Below are positions 33,114-41,119 of a stretch of 64,000 bases of DNA, piece by piece. Both the position numbers and the translations under genes were made by a program. Every line of letters begins with the position of its first letter. The first letter of the stretch is position 1. The notes beneath the pieces are model-generated. The model saw only the letters and a list, made by a program, of their open reading frames with translations, did no database searches and was not told where the DNA came from. The DNA is from JBJMQS01 sp045802605 (GTDB lineage Bacteria > Planctomycetota > Planctomycetia > Gemmatales > Gemmataceae). Location: positions 27,469 to 91,468 of the forward strand of contig JBJMQS010000059.1 of the NCBI GenBank assembly GCA_045802605.1, read 5' to 3'.

Positions 33114-33638
33114 ATGAACGCCCGACCAACGAGTATTGATGCGACCTCTCACAACAATTGCAAAAGTGCCGAGCACGCCATTGCATCAGCCGCGGAAGGC
33201 GGAACGGGTGCAATTCTTGAACGGCTGAATGTGCTGGAACAGGAGTGGTCATCAGGGCAGCTCGGCAAACTTACTGCGGTCGCCGTCATCGCGGCCGGGT
33301 TCGCGTCAATTGGCAGCGATCGCATTCGTCGCTTACTGCTGCTCGCGGGCAGTGGCATCTTAGCCCATTCGCTTATTACGCGCCGTGGCGTCGTAGACCG
33401 AATGTTTGAGCACTTGGGCTTTCGCCCGCACTCTGAAATCGCCTGCGAGAAATTAGCACTGCGAGCACTTCGCGGCGATTTCCACGGCTTGCCTACACTC
33501 CACGACGTGGAAAACCGTGAAGAGATCGATCGCTTCGAAGGTGAAGGCGGTATGGTGCGTGCGCCGGAAGACTCAAAGCTTGGATTGCACGAAGCCGCCA
33601 AGGAGCTTCTCGCCACCGTGCCTGCAGATGCCGGTTGA
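33114..33638 (+). CDS. Hypothetical membrane-associated stress protein
   Basis: 174 residues from the ATG at 33114, preceded by AGGAGGG. A short hydrophobic pair (TAVAVIAAGFASIGSDRIRRLLLLAGSGILAHSLI, ~55-90) resembles the DUF2892-type membrane hairpin. The N-terminus is polar (EHAIASAAEGGTGAILERLNVLEQEW) and the C-terminal ~70 residues are charged and soluble (IACEKLALRALRGDFHGLPT … EEIDRFEGEGG). No enzymatic motif. It is flanked by a sigma-54-type promoter on each side, its own and that of the following holin-like gene. Function unknown. Confidence 0.7.
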   Translation: MNARPTSIDATSHNNCKSAEHAIASAAEGGTGAILERLNVLEQEWSSGQLGKLTAVAVIAAGFASIGSDRIRRLLLLAGSGILAHSLITRRGVVDRMFEHLGFRPHSEIACEKLALRALRGDFHGLPTLHDVENREEIDRFEGEGGMVRAPEDSKLGLHEAAKELLATVPADAG

Positions 33639-33645
33639 GGCAATA

Positions 33646-33660
33646 GGCACGCGGATTGCA
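33646..33660 (+). promoter_or_regulatory. Sigma-54-type promoter of the holin-like gene
   Basis: GGCACGCGGATTGCA, GG-N10-GC, 51 bp before the ATG at 33712 and 7 bp after the previous stop. Confidence 0.7.
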
Positions 33661-33711
33661 TAACTATCGACATGCGCCCGCAAGCCCTCCGCCTGAAGCG
33701 AGGTATCAACC

Positions 33712-34161
33712 ATGCCCATTACGAGAGATGGGAATCCCACGACATCAACACAGACGCAGAATGGGCGTTCCGATCAAAGCACGATCACTGAGCTAGTAGC
33801 TGGCATCGTTAACGATGCTCAGACGCTAATCAAGCAGCAGTTCGCCATGTTGCGAGCGGAAGTGAAGCAGGATGTCTCGCGAGCCACGCAAGCAAGCAAG
33901 TTCCTCGGTATTGGAGCCGGGCTTGCGGGCATCGGCACGCTTTTTCTCGCAATTGGTGTGGTCTATCTGCTGCATTCGCTCTTTGGGCCAGATCTCGCCC
34001 TGTGGGCTTGCTGGGCAATTGTCGGGGGCGTTTTGACCGTCGCCGGCATCGCTGCGTTCTTCGTCGGGCGCAACTATTTGAAAACTGTCACACCCCTGCC
34101 CGATCAAACGATTAACGCCTTCCAGGAGAATTTATCATGGATCGCGAATCACCCGAGCTGA
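33712..34161 (+). CDS. Phage-holin-superfamily (DUF1469-like) membrane protein
   Basis: 149 residues. The N-terminal ~25 residues are polar. An amphipathic helix follows (ITELVAGIVNDAQTLIKQQFAMLRAEVKQDV, ~25-55), then two membrane helices (GIGAGLAGIGTLFLAIGVVYLL and LALWACWAIVGGVLTVAGIAAFFVG). This is the Phage_holin_3_6/DUF1469 layout, which in bacteria is usually a chromosomal stress gene and not a lysis gene. Its 3' end overlaps the next gene by 25 bp, so the two are coupled. Expressed from the sigma-54-type site at 33646. Confidence 0.8.
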   Translation: MPITRDGNPTTSTQTQNGRSDQSTITELVAGIVNDAQTLIKQQFAMLRAEVKQDVSRATQASKFLGIGAGLAGIGTLFLAIGVVYLLHSLFGPDLALWACWAIVGGVLTVAGIAAFFVGRNYLKTVTPLPDQTINAFQENLSWIANHPS

Positions 34162-34757
34162 TTAAACAAGGCATGCAAGATACCCGTCAGTCGCTGACGG
34201 ATAAGGTGGCGGCCTTGGAACAACAGGTGTTCGGCACCATCCACGATGCGACCTCGGCAGTTCACGAAACTGTCCATTCGGTGAAAAATGCCATGAACGA
34301 CACAATCTCCAGCGTCAAATCGACCTTTGACATCAACAGCCATGTGCGGGAACACCCTTGGGCAATCGTCGCTGGAGCGATGGTCGCGGGGATCGCTACT
34401 GGCTACCTCGTGGGCGCGGGCCGCAAGGAGAGTACCTCAAACGCCGCTGATCACACATGGGCATCGGCGAGCCGATCCCAGGCGGGGTCGTCAGGAACGT
34501 CCGCTTCGTCCACGGGCACGGGCCGTTTTGGTGGTATGTTCAACGACTTGATCAATATGGCTCAACAGGAGTTTCGCAAGATCACGGAGAACGCCTTTAC
34601 CACCCTCGCCGCCGCGGTGAAACAGAACTTGAACACGGGAATTCAGAACCTTGTGGAAAATGGATTATCATTCTCCGGCTACAAGAATGAGTCAGAAGGC
34701 GACGACGAGCAGAACGGCCATCACAATGGCCGCAATCGCCATGAAGCGCGGTTTTAA
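34137..34757 (+). CDS. DUF3618/DUF883-like membrane-anchored protein
   Basis: 206 residues; CAGGAGAA precedes the ATG inside the upstream gene. It begins SPELIKQGMQDTRQSLTDKVAALEQQV, the DUF3618 pattern (I-x-x-x-x-x-x-T-R-x-x-L-x-x-K-x-x-x-L-E). A helical stretch with repeated V-H-x-x-V-x-x-x-K follows, then one membrane helix of the ElaB/YqjD type (HPWAIVAGAMVAGIATGYLVG, ~78-98). The tail is Ser/Gly-rich, then helical. ElaB/YqjD-like proteins bind ribosomes at the membrane in stationary phase; whether this one does is unknown. Confidence 0.75.
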   Translation: MDRESPELIKQGMQDTRQSLTDKVAALEQQVFGTIHDATSAVHETVHSVKNAMNDTISSVKSTFDINSHVREHPWAIVAGAMVAGIATGYLVGAGRKESTSNAADHTWASASRSQAGSSGTSASSTGTGRFGGMFNDLINMAQQEFRKITENAFTTLAAAVKQNLNTGIQNLVENGLSFSGYKNESEGDDEQNGHHNGRNRHEARF

Positions 34758-34772
34758 CCGCCTGGCAGATTT

Positions 34773-34787
34773 GGCACGTAAGCTGCG
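34773..34787 (+). promoter_or_regulatory. Sigma-54-type promoter of the 34859 gene
   Basis: TGGCACGTAAGCTGCG from 34772: full -24 TGGCACG and -12 CTGC, GG-N10-GC, 72 bp before the ATG. Confidence 0.6.
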
Positions 34788-34858
34788 AATGAAAATACCC
34801 ACGCGTCATGGGGACATGGCGCAAAACTCAACAGTCACCCGGATGAAAGGAAGATGCG

Positions 34859-35272
34859 ATGACGAATACCAAGGACAACCGAAACACAGGCACGATCGAC
34901 AACGCGACCGATCGCAGCCGCAACGTCAACGACAATAGCGGTGGTGGCTTCGGTGGCAACCGGGGCACCCAAGGTACGGGAACTCAGTCAGGCACTCCGG
35001 GCGCGACGGGTACAAACATCATCGACTCGGTCAAAGAAGGCGCCAAGAACGTCGCGGACACCGTGACGGACTTCGCAAGCGACGCCAAGAACCGTGTCAA
35101 TGATTGGACCTCCGGCGCCGGCGACATGGCTAAGAATGCTTACGAGTGCACGACCAATGCAGTCTCGACATTCGGCACCGAGGCGACGGACTTCATCAAG
35201 AAGTACCCGATTCAATCCGTTGTGGTTGGATTCGGCATTGGCCTGATCCTCGGTCGGGCCGTGCGAACGTAA
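34859..35272 (+). CDS. DUF883-like/LEA-like stress protein
   Basis: 137 residues from the ATG at 34859 after AAGGAAG. The first ~55 residues are a low-complexity Asn/Gly/Thr tract (RSRNVNDNSGGGFGGNRGTQ). A helical 11-mer-like section follows (VKEGAKNVADTVTDFASDAKNRVNDWTSGAGDMAKN), of the kind seen in LEA and CsbD-like desiccation proteins. The C-terminus YPIQSVVVGFGIGLILGRAVRT is the glycine-rich membrane anchor of ElaB/YqjD/DUF883 proteins. Its own sigma-54-type promoter precedes it and a hairpin follows it. A role in envelope stress is inferred from composition and company. Confidence 0.75.
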   Translation: MTNTKDNRNTGTIDNATDRSRNVNDNSGGGFGGNRGTQGTGTQSGTPGATGTNIIDSVKEGAKNVADTVTDFASDAKNRVNDWTSGAGDMAKNAYECTTNAVSTFGTEATDFIKKYPIQSVVVGFGIGLILGRAVRT

Positions 35273-35292
35273 GACAGAATCGCTATTCAGCA

Positions 35293-35330
35293 AACAAAGG
35301 CGTTGGTGGAGTACCGCCAACGCCTTTGTT
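35293..35330 (+). terminator. Hairpin after the 34859 gene
   Basis: A perfect 14-bp stem AACAAAGGCGTTGG / CCAACGCCTTTGTT with a 10-nt loop, 20 bp after the stop. The stem itself ends in CTTTGTT; there is no long U-run. Confidence 0.6.
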
Positions 35331-35513
35331 ATGCGCGATGAATTACTGGCCCTGCCATCCGAACCTCTTAGCGGGAGCAATCGGCGGCCTCTAGCGAGAT
35401 CCAAGCAAAGGGCCGAGTCAAAGTACTTCCACAAGGCGGCCGTCTTAGATCCTAGCCAAGGGCTCCTCGTGAGTCGCCGCGTTCATGAAGTTGGGTGTTG
35501 GACACGGCGCAAC

Positions 35514-35551
35514 AAAAAACGAAGGCATGACCAGTTACGTCATGCCTTCGT
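35514..35551 (-). terminator. Rho-independent terminator of the Gly/Cys-rich gene
   Basis: A 13-bp perfect stem (35519-35531 with 35539-35551) and six A at 35514-35519, giving a U-run on the minus strand, 22 bp after the stop of the 35574-36038 gene. Confidence 0.9.
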
Positions 35552-35573
35552 TCATTTAACCGAATCGCTGGAT

Positions 35574-36038
35574 TTAGCAGCGATGACGACGGCCACCGTG
35601 GTGCCGACGTCCGTGACCGGAATCACAGCAATCGTTGCAGCAACCGCCACAGCCCCAGCCACCGTAGGCCATGCCGTAGCCGCCGCCGCAGCCGCCACAG
35701 GTGTTGCAGCCACCGCCGTAGCCACAGCTATCGCAGCCGCCGCCGCAGCTCGAACAGCCGCCGCCCATGGCCATGCCCCCCATGCCGCCACCGTAGGGCA
35801 TTCCACCCTGCATCGGCTGACGATACATGCCACCTTGGCCGTACCACATGCCTGGCTGCTGACCCTGCTGGCCTTGCGGCTGGTTCGGATGAGCACCTGG
35901 CTGATTCTGCGGATCGGCCGGAGCCTGGTTAGCCGCGGGAATCCGCTCGTTGGGACGATCGTCTTGGGCAAACGCCGGTGTCGAGAAAGCGACCACGACC
36001 GCCAAAGCGATCAATGCACCAAAGAAAACGCGGTTCAT
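35574..36038 (-). CDS. Secreted Gly/Cys/His-rich protein
   Basis: 154 residues from the ATG at 36038 (GGAGGAAAG upstream). A clear signal peptide ends AFA|QDD at about residue 24. A Pro/Gln/Asn-rich segment follows (NQPGAHPNQPQGQQGQQPG). Then comes a Gly/Met-rich stretch and a C-terminus with many Cys in CSSCGGGCDSCG, CNTCGGCGGG and CGGCCNDCCDSG patterns, ending HGRRHHGGRRHRC. The dense Cys and His suggest metal binding or disulphide cross-linking outside the cytoplasm. It has a sigma-54-type promoter and a strong terminator, so it is an independent unit. I recall similar Gly/Cys-rich secreted proteins in planctomycetes, with no known function. Confidence 0.75.
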   Translation of the reverse strand: MNRVFFGALIALAVVVAFSTPAFAQDDRPNERIPAANQAPADPQNQPGAHPNQPQGQQGQQPGMWYGQGGMYRQPMQGGMPYGGGMGGMAMGGGCSSCGGGCDSCGYGGGCNTCGGCGGGYGMAYGGWGCGGCCNDCCDSGHGRRHHGGRRHRC

Positions 36039-36100
36039 CACTCTTTCCTCCAATTCAGACTTTCGAAAGTCAGTGCCCAGTGCACTGGCACCCCGTTAGT

Positions 36101-36115
36101 TGCAAGTGGTATGCC
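36101..36115 (-). promoter_or_regulatory. Sigma-54-type promoter of the Gly/Cys-rich gene
   Basis: GGCATACCACTTGCA on the minus strand, GG-N10-GC, 62 bp before the ATG at 36038. Confidence 0.65.
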
Positions 36116-36254
36116 GGCATGAACCGCAAATCAAGCACATAATTCCCAAATCCCGCGGCTTTTTTCGCTCCGGCACCCCGTTTGCGATTCTCCCCGTGGA
36201 ACCGTTGCTGTTGTCTGCAAAGGACTTGTGGTCACAATTCCAAGAGATTTGCCC

Positions 36255-39200
36255 ATGCGTCAGGCCCGGCGATGGCTGCGAAATATAGCCATTTTTCTTG
36301 GTGGGCTAGCGTTAGTTGGGCTCATCGCTGCCCATTTCGTTCTCAACTCCGCCTATGTTCGGGGCCTCGCTTCTCGGCAACTTTCAGAGCTTTTAGGCAT
36401 GCCGGTCGAGGTAAATCGGCTGCATTTGGGCACCTCTATCTCGGCCAATTTGAGAGTTCTACAGCCCGACAACAGCCCGCTGGCTGGAGCGCAATTCATC
36501 GCGATCGACTCGGCGGATGCTGATGTGTCGCTTCTAGACATTATCCGCCGTCGCGTCGAACCCAGCCGCCTGATTCTGCGTGGTGTAGCGGTCCTCGTCG
36601 AACTCAACGCTGATGGGTCAATGGTTACCCAGTTGCCACACAACAAAGCGAGCGGCAGCCCGATTCCTTCCATCCAATTGGAGGACGCTCGGTTAACGGT
36701 TCGGCAACCAGGGCGCCCCGAATTTGAGCTAACAGGGATGTCGGCCGATGTCCGACCAAATGAACAAACACTGGTCATTAGTGGAACCGCTAACGATCCG
36801 CACTGGGGAAATTGGCAACTGACGGGCGAAATCTCTCCGCGGACCAACACTGGCCGGCTCGAAGCGAATTCCGAGCGTTTGAACCTCGACGTCGCCCTTC
36901 TTCGCTCATTGCCAATGGTGCCGGAAGAAATCTGGAATCAAGTTCAACCCAGCGGACCGGCCAGCGGGCAATTGAAGCTGTGGATCGAAGCCAACTCCAT
37001 TCACTATTCCGCGGACATTCGCCCGCATGATGGCGCGCTCAAACTGCCGCCGATCGATGCGGTCGCCGAACGAATCTCGGGCGAGGTCCGCATTCAGGAC
37101 CTGCAGGTCGAACTGATCAACTGCAAGGCGGCAGTGGCCGGCGGGGCGGTGAACCTAAACGGAGTAATGGACTTTGCTCCGGAACCATCAGTCGTTCACC
37201 TGAAGGTGGGTATCGACGGGGCCGACGTGCGGCAACTGCCACACTCCTGGGGTCTGCCACCCCAACTCGAAGGCAAGCTCCGGGGGTCTGCAGACCTTAG
37301 CGTGCGGCTACCGGCCAATGGACCGATCGAAACCAGTGGCGACGGTGACGCGGTGATTCAACAGGCGAAAGTCGCTGGCACGCCCGCAGAGATTCGCCTC
37401 AAGCTACGCAGCCATGGCCGAGGTTACCGCTTCGACCAGGATCAGCAGACGGCCCCGAACGATAGCCGCCGGCCTCCGGACGCGGGCCGTGTCTTTTTGA
37501 TGAACATGCGGCAACAACCGCAGAAACCGCCTCCACCAACTACCCTCGATGTCAAAATCACACTGCCGGATGCTGAGGTCGCCGAACTTCTCCAACGATT
37601 TGACCTTAAGATTCCGTATCGCGTGAGCGGCAAAGTCTCCGTGAATGCAACTATGACCATGCCGCTGTCCGGCGCGGCACCAAATGAGGTCGTGCGCTTC
37701 AGCGGCTCAGCGAAGTCCGTCGCCATCGCAGTGGAAGGACTGACGATTCGTGGTTTGACGGCACAAGTAGTTTACCGCGACGGCCAATTTGATCTCACTT
37801 CGCTCCGCGGGCACATCGCGTCCGCGGCAGAAGGCACACTATCAGGGACGGCCCACGCCTCGATGACGCCGCGGGGCGACCTGACCGCGCGACTCGATCT
37901 GATTGATGTGCCGCTAGCGGAAATCGAAAAGGCGATCCCGGGTCTGACCTTGCCTGTGCAAGGAAAGGCATCCGCCAGTGTGGACGCGCGCGTGCCGCTC
38001 GACCAAGCCAGCACACCGGCAGCGTGGACCGGATCCATCCAATTCGATGCGCGCGAATTCCTTGTCGCTCAACGTCGAATTCACGATGCGCGACTGGTGG
38101 CCAAAGTTAGGAATGGAGCAGCCGCGATTTCGCAGATGAACTTCAAGGTCGAAGAAAATCCCATCTCAGTTTCCGGACAAGTGAACCTGGTTCGGCCATA
38201 CCACTTTGAGTTGACCGCCAAGACTAGTGGCCCCGCACGCACCGATCTTCATCGCCTATTGCCGGAATTGCACTGGAACGAACCGCTAAATGGCAGACTC
38301 GAATTCGACGCGCGCGCGAGCGGCGATCTTGATTCGATGACCTATGTCGCGTCGGGACGGGTCAAATTGGCTGACCTGTTTGCGGGCCCAGGGAACGAAG
38401 TGAATGCCAGATGGGAGATGAATTCAGAACACCTCGTCGTCCGTGACTTGTCGGCGATCGATGGGGCCATCGCAGGTCATGCGGACATTCCGTTTTCGAA
38501 TGCGCGGGCCGGCGACTTCTCACTGGCCCTATCAAACGTGGATTCCGCCTTGATTGACAATCTGGTGCCAGACCTTCCGATTCGGCTCGCGGGGCGGGTC
38601 TCCGGCCACCTCACCGGCACCTTCCCCCGCGGACCCCAACGGCGGCCAACGGCTAAGCTGGAACTTTCGGGCGAACGCCTCACTGTAAATCGATTCCCCA
38701 CAAATGACGTAGCTGTTTCGATGAACGTCGATTCAGATCGCGCCACATATCGAGTGGTCGGCGGCGCATTAGGTGGGCGCTTCGAGGCGAGTGGCCGATA
38801 TCCTTTGACTGGGCAACAGAACATCCCAGATGACCGAGGCAGCTTTCGCCTGACCAACGCAGATCTTGGCCGTCTCGCTCGTGACTTGAACATGCCCGCA
38901 CTTGCGCCTTTGCGCGGACGATTCGATTTCGGCGTTGAATTTGACGAGGACATGACGGCCGGCAATGGGCAACTGAGCGCGCGTGGTCTTAAGTGGGGTG
39001 ATGCGAGTCCTCCATCAGCCATCTCAGCCTCTGTGGTTGTCCGCGAGGGTTCGATCGGCATCGACAATATCGATGGCACGTTGGCGGGCGGACGTTTGCG
39101 CGGGCGTGGCACCTGGAATCGCCGTGAACCCGACCGCAGCATGATGATCCTGACCTTGGATCGGGCTAGTGCCCGACAACTCGCTGCGCCGTTCAGTACT

Positions 39201-40067
39201 CTGGCCGGGCATGCCGAAGGCGATGTATCGATGACGCTGCGAACGCGTTTTGGACGCAACTTGCATGGCTCGGCTCAGATCTTGCTCACCGGTGGCAGAC
39301 TGTTCGGAACGTCAATTCCCGAGCTGCGCGCGCCATTTGATTGGGCCGCGGGGCGTGCCCTCACGGAAATATCTTTTCACGATATCGCCGCGCAGGCCGG
39401 TGATGGAAGGATTACCGGCGAGTTCAGTTACACCAAAAACGACATTGGCCGGATGCGCGGCCAATTGCGATTCACCGAAGTCCGATTGCAGTCGCTGCTC
39501 AGCGATGTCAGCCAACTCCGTGGCGGAAGGGCCAGTGGGCGCTTTGACTTCGCCGACAATCCGATTCGGACGGCCTCCGATGTCGGTGGCACTTTGATAG
39601 CAACGCTCAATCAGACATCAGTCACGGAGACACCAATCCTGCGCACGTTGACGCCCTTCCTCTCGCCGACAGGCGCATTGCAACCATTTGAATCGGGCGA
39701 TCTGCGAGCACGATTAGCGAATGGCGTCTTTCGCATTGAGCGATTCGCGCTCGCGAACCCCGGCGCACAGCTCTTTGCCGAAGGCTCCATTACTTTGCAC
39801 AACCAGCGTCTCGACTTGGACGTTGTCGCCAACACGGGCCAAATGGGCCCCAATGTGCGGATTCTTCAACTGGCGGGGTTGGCTGTTCCAGCGGTTGGGC
39901 CAATCTCAGCGACCGTTGTCAAACAAGCCAGCGACTTTCTCTCCTATCGGACAGTGCGTTTGACAGTCACGGGCACCGTCGCCACGCCCGTAGTGCAGGT
40001 GAATACGGCTGCCCTGTTGTCGGATGAAGCCGTCCGCTTCTTTGTGACCCGATATGCACTGCCGTGA
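36255..40067 (+). CDS. AsmA/TamB-like envelope protein
   Basis: 1,270 residues from the ATG at 36255 (a GTG at 36228 is possible). One N-terminal membrane helix (NIAIFLGGLALVGLIAAHFVL) is followed by SAYVRGLASRQLSELLGMPVEVNRLHLG, the standard entry of AsmA-clan proteins. The rest is long repetitive beta-structure with G-x-A-x-V and L-x-G-x-V-x-x patterns. The C-terminal ~200 residues read GGTLIATLNQTSVTETPILRTLTPFLSPTGALQPFESGDLRARLANGVFRIERFAL, which resembles the AsmA_2/DUF3971-like end. Such proteins bridge the inner and outer membranes and carry phospholipid. A planctomycete equivalent role is inferred from fold. The polysaccharide-export gene follows after 109 bp on the same strand. Confidence 0.8.
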   Translation: MRQARRWLRNIAIFLGGLALVGLIAAHFVLNSAYVRGLASRQLSELLGMPVEVNRLHLGTSISANLRVLQPDNSPLAGAQFIAIDSADADVSLLDIIRRRVEPSRLILRGVAVLVELNADGSMVTQLPHNKASGSPIPSIQLEDARLTVRQPGRPEFELTGMSADVRPNEQTLVISGTANDPHWGNWQLTGEISPRTNTGRLEANSERLNLDVALLRSLPMVPEEIWNQVQPSGPASGQLKLWIEANSIHYSADIRPHDGALKLPPIDAVAERISGEVRIQDLQVELINCKAAVAGGAVNLNGVMDFAPEPSVVHLKVGIDGADVRQLPHSWGLPPQLEGKLRGSADLSVRLPANGPIETSGDGDAVIQQAKVAGTPAEIRLKLRSHGRGYRFDQDQQTAPNDSRRPPDAGRVFLMNMRQQPQKPPPPTTLDVKITLPDAEVAELLQRFDLKIPYRVSGKVSVNATMTMPLSGAAPNEVVRFSGSAKSVAIAVEGLTIRGLTAQVVYRDGQFDLTSLRGHIASAAEGTLSGTAHASMTPRGDLTARLDLIDVPLAEIEKAIPGLTLPVQGKASASVDARVPLDQASTPAAWTGSIQFDAREFLVAQRRIHDARLVAKVRNGAAAISQMNFKVEENPISVSGQVNLVRPYHFELTAKTSGPARTDLHRLLPELHWNEPLNGRLEFDARASGDLDSMTYVASGRVKLADLFAGPGNEVNARWEMNSEHLVVRDLSAIDGAIAGHADIPFSNARAGDFSLALSNVDSALIDNLVPDLPIRLAGRVSGHLTGTFPRGPQRRPTAKLELSGERLTVNRFPTNDVAVSMNVDSDRATYRVVGGALGGRFEASGRYPLTGQQNIPDDRGSFRLTNADLGRLARDLNMPALAPLRGRFDFGVEFDEDMTAGNGQLSARGLKWGDASPPSAISASVVVREGSIGIDNIDGTLAGGRLRGRGTWNRREPDRSMMILTLDRASARQLAAPFSTLAGHAEGDVSMTLRTRFGRNLHGSAQILLTGGRLFGTSIPELRAPFDWAAGRALTEISFHDIAAQAGDGRITGEFSYTKNDIGRMRGQLRFTEVRLQSLLSDVSQLRGGRASGRFDFADNPIRTASDVGGTLIATLNQTSVTETPILRTLTPFLSPTGALQPFESGDLRARLANGVFRIERFALANPGAQLFAEGSITLHNQRLDLDVVANTGQMGPNVRILQLAGLAVPAVGPISATVVKQASDFLSYRTVRLTVTGTVATPVVQVNTAALLSDEAVRFFVTRYALP

Positions 40068-40176
40068 AAATGTGCGGATTCTGGCAGTTTGGCGAAAGAA
40101 AATAGATCAAGCGGTTGGGTGAACTTGGACGATGATTCCTCCGAGACTGGATGAACCGGTACGGAGCGAAATCGCC

Positions 40177-41061
40177 ATGCGCCCCTCACGGAAATTACTC
40201 ACGGCATTGCTCTTAACGAGCATCAGCGCTGTCGGATGTTCGAGCACGCCGGGTTCGCCGCTCGGTTTTTCGCCGCCGCAGCACAAGCTCATCAAAGAGG
40301 CGAGAGAGTTCCGCGAAGCAGCCGGCAACCCTGATGGCCCGCGTGAACTCGCGAAGTCGCTGTTGCCTGCGTACGTCGTGGAACCTGGCGATGTGCTTCT
40401 CGTGCAACCTGCCGATATCGATTCACCGATTCGATTGCCGGTCGATCAGCCGATTCTGCCCGATGGCTCAATCGACTTGGGCAAGTACGGCCGGCCTGTG
40501 GTCGCTGGCAAAACGCTCCCGGATATCGAGGTTCAGATCAAAGATGCCGTCCGAGCTGATGTGACCGTGCGATTGATTAGCCGCGTCAGCAAGGTCTTCT
40601 ACGTCTTAGGCGAAGTGAACGCTCCAGGGGCATTTCCGATTGCTGGCCGTGAAACGGCGCTCGATGCCATCATCATTGCTGGTGGAATCACGCGCCGCGC
40701 CAACGAGAAGGCAATCATCTTGAGCCGGCCTTCAGCTCCCTGCAATTGCCGGACAGTGATGCCGATTTGCTATCCGCGGATCGTGCAACTCGGCGACACG
40801 ACTACGAACTACCAATTGCTGCCTGGCGATCGAATCTACGTGCCGAGCAAGCGTTGGTACGACGATTTGTGCAAGAGGTTTCACAAAGACTGCGACCCGT
40901 GTAGCAAGCCGCAGAAGCCCTGCTGTTTGCCGCAGACCCTCTGCGGCAGTCGCGGTCGCGCGTGTGCGACATGCGGCGAGGGCCCAATGATGCCGCCGCC
41001 CGAAGTGCACATGACCGTAAGCGAGTTGCCGTTTGCTCCGCCGGAATTGACACGACGGTAA
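40177..41061 (+). CDS. Polysaccharide export lipoprotein (Wza-like, Poly_export + SLBB)
   Basis: 294 residues from the ATG at 40177. Lipoprotein signal with lipobox SAVGC at ~23. A Poly_export domain (YVVEPGDVLLVQP … LPVDQPILPDGSIDLGKYGRPVVAGKTLPDIEVQIK, ~65-140) is followed by an SLBB-type segment (FYVLGEVNAPGAFPIAGRETALDAIIIAGG, ~150-180). The C-terminal ~90 residues are an unusual Cys-rich tail (KDCDPCSKPQKPCCLPQTLC, then CATCGEG) not found in Wza. The family forms the outer-membrane channel for capsule or exopolysaccharide. No polymerase or chain-length gene is adjacent, although a GT2 lies at 28.4 kb. It ends at a strong bidirectional terminator. Confidence 0.88.
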   Translation: MRPSRKLLTALLLTSISAVGCSSTPGSPLGFSPPQHKLIKEAREFREAAGNPDGPRELAKSLLPAYVVEPGDVLLVQPADIDSPIRLPVDQPILPDGSIDLGKYGRPVVAGKTLPDIEVQIKDAVRADVTVRLISRVSKVFYVLGEVNAPGAFPIAGRETALDAIIIAGGITRRANEKAIILSRPSAPCNCRTVMPICYPRIVQLGDTTTNYQLLPGDRIYVPSKRWYDDLCKRFHKDCDPCSKPQKPCCLPQTLCGSRGRACATCGEGPMMPPPEVHMTVSELPFAPPELTRR

Positions 41062-41070
41062 GCTATTAGC

Positions 41071-41110
41071 CATAAAGGGCTACCCGATTGCAATCGGGTA
41101 GCCCTTTATG
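41071..41110. terminator. Bidirectional terminator between convergent genes
   Basis: A perfect 40-bp palindrome (20-bp arms, each CATAAAGGGCTACCCGATTG outward) that starts 10 bp after the export gene and ends 10 bp before the stop of the oxidoreductase gene. The arms end in CTTTATG in both directions. Confidence 0.85.
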
Positions 41111-41119
41111 CTAACGCAA

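Larger units (their letters stand above)
35273..35573. other. Gene-free stretch between convergent genes
   Basis: Holds two hairpins described separately (35293-35330 and 35514-35551). Between them I see no gene of protein-like composition. Confidence 0.5.

Noticed and set aside
33712..34161. Holin-like protein as evidence of a prophage.
   Set aside because: DUF1469-type proteins are usually chromosomal stress genes; its neighbours are stress genes and there are no phage genes nearby.
38477..39259. A 260-codon minus-strand frame inside the AsmA-like gene; similar shadows at 10293-11405 and 60865-61743.
   Set aside because: Arg/Pro/Ser-rich antisense translations typical of GC-rich genes; the sense genes are well supported.
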